From positions 1-13,580 of the forward strand of contig JARFQM010000011.1 of assembly GCA_029287755.1 (NCBI GenBank): DNA of 13,580 bases. The letters are read 5' to 3'. Shown here in pieces: positions 12,664-13,580 of the stretch (its first letter is position 1; every line of letters begins with the position of its first letter). Source of the DNA: Desulfofustis sp. Lineage in GTDB: Bacteria; Desulfobacterota; Desulfobulbia; Desulfobulbales; Desulfocapsaceae. The notes below the pieces were generated by a model, which saw only the letters and a program-made list of their open reading frames with translations, ran no database searches and had not been told where the DNA came from. The translations under genes were made by a program, and so were the position numbers.

Positions 12664-13500
12664 TTATTGGGCATCCCGAATAGTGCAGTACTCTTCGTGA
12701 CATTTTTTCTCGTCTTCTAGATACGCGTTAAGCCTGAGCATCAGTTCGTCGAAATCCACTTTATGCCCGTCGAACTCAGGGCCGTCGACGCAGGCGAATT
12801 TGGTCTCACCGCCGACTGAGACCCGGCAGCCTCCGCACATCCCGGTCCCGTCAACCATGATGGGGTTGAGGCTGACCATGGTCGGCACGTTGTACTCTCT
12901 GGTGATATTGGTGACCGCCTTCATCATTGGAACCGGGCCGATGGCGACCACTTCCTTGATGTCGCCTTCCTCCAGCACTTCTTTCATGACGTCGGTAACG
13001 AAACCGTGGTGACCATAGGAGCCGTCATCGGTGCAGACACGCAGGTCGTGGGAGGCGTTTTTCATCTGTTCTTCGAGAATCAGCAAATCCTTGGTGCGGG
13101 CGCCGATGATGCAGACAACCTCGTTGCCGACCTCTTTCATGGCCCGGGTAATCGGGTGGAGCACGGCGACGCCGGTACCTCCGCCGACACAGATAACCTT
13201 GCCCCGCTTTTCGAGATGGGTGGCCTTGCCAAGCGGACCGATGACATCCTGGAAACTATCTCCGACCTTGAGATCGCGGAACAGGGCGGTGGATTTGCCG
13301 ACCACCATGTAGATGATGGTAATGGTGCCCTTGTCCTTGTCGGTTTCGGCCATGGTCAGCGGAATCCGCTCACCGTCCTCGTCAGCCTTGAGGATTACGA
13401 ACTGACCGGGTTTGGCTTTTTTGGCAATCAGCGGCGCTTCGATCTCATTGAGAATCACCGTACCTTCCGCCATCTCTTCTCGTCTTACAATTTTGAACAT
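12664..13500 (-). CDS. nfnA: NfnA, small subunit of NADH-dependent ferredoxin:NADP+ oxidoreductase
   Basis: A 278-residue ferredoxin-NADP+ reductase-like protein (the sulfide/dihydroorotate dehydrogenase-like FAD/NAD-binding group). The flavin motif RIPLT is at 45-49, the nucleotide loop GGGTG at 106-110 and IGPVPMM at 187-193. The C-terminal [2Fe-2S] site DGTGMCGGC gives C222, C225 and C237, with D217 as the expected fourth ligand; the 3Cys-1Asp ligation is characteristic of NfnA structures. This subunit carries the NAD(H) half of the complex and works with NfnB. ATG 13500 has GGAGG directly upstream. The gene is first in the operon, and a large terminator-like hairpin sits between it and the window end, so its promoter is either beyond that hairpin or in the short leader. 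A more general SudB label would also fit. Confidence 0.93.
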   Translation of the reverse strand: MFKIVRREEMAEGTVILNEIEAPLIAKKAKPGQFVILKADEDGERIPLTMAETDKDKGTITIIYMVVGKSTALFRDLKVGDSFQDVIGPLGKATHLEKRGKVICVGGGTGVAVLHPITRAMKEVGNEVVCIIGARTKDLLILEEQMKNASHDLRVCTDDGSYGHHGFVTDVMKEVLEEGDIKEVVAIGPVPMMKAVTNITREYNVPTMVSLNPIMVDGTGMCGGCRVSVGGETKFACVDGPEFDGHKVDFDELMLRLNAYLEDEKKCHEEYCTIRDAQ

Positions 13501-13531
13501 GTCTACCTCCGAACGTGGAAGAATTTAGAAC

Positions 13532-13580
13532 AAAAAAACCCGTCGCCGAATGCCTGCGGCAGTCGGTCACCGGTTTTTTT
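13532..13580. terminator. Bidirectional terminator-like hairpin upstream of nfnA
   Basis: Seven A's plus CC (13532-13540) pair with GG plus seven T's (13572-13580). Between them CCGA (13546-13549) and TCGG (13563-13566), with TGCC and GGCA just inside, form a second stem around a short loop. A/T tracts on both sides suit termination in either direction. It could end the gene beyond the window or act as a leader attenuator for nfnAB. Confidence 0.65.

Overview
The window looks like a chromosomal segment from an anaerobic Gram-negative bacterium, most likely a Desulfobacterota member (sulfate or sulfur reducer). This is inferred from gene content: an electron-bifurcating NfnAB pair, a DUF134/DUF5320 pair, a double-CDGSH ferredoxin-like protein and an NnrU-family membrane protein. 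No rRNA, tRNA, CRISPR array, transposase or phage gene is visible. No recognised gene is cut by either edge.

Left part (about 1-3700) is gene-sparse and A/T-richer by eye. It holds a cyclophilin-like fold protein (minus), an unrecognised 125-residue protein (plus), a PilZ protein (plus), a small coiled-coil protein (minus) and an NnrU-family membrane protein (minus) with a good promoter. Between them lie long gaps with several hairpins and one Shine-Dalgarno-like sequence with no gene behind it.

Middle part (about 3680-7700) holds a SpoIIAA-like/STAS-type protein, an NAD(P)-binding atypical SDR, the CDGSH/ferredoxin/CDGSH protein (minus), an acetylserotonin-O-methyltransferase-like enzyme and a downstream protein whose C-terminal half resembles an excisionase-type HTH.

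Right part (about 7700-13580) is mostly on the minus strand. A DUF134 regulator and a DUF5320 protein form one unit. Its promoter (TTTACA-17-TATATT) is bracketed by two near-identical palindromic sites 53 bp apart, the most informative regulatory signal in the window. Next are a methyltransferase/DUF72 operon, a small secreted protein (plus), a two-helix membrane protein, and the nfnA-nfnB operon. The last ends in a 13-bp perfect-stem terminator and is preceded by a strong bidirectional terminator-like hairpin.

The recurring theme is redox and iron-sulfur chemistry (NfnAB, the CDGSH protein, the DUF134/DUF5320 pair) and SAM-dependent methylation (two enzymes). I did not find a clear multi-gene novel system. 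The best leads are the DUF134 operator layout, the orphan 125-residue protein with coding-like sequence upstream of its start, and the HTH-like hypothetical protein.
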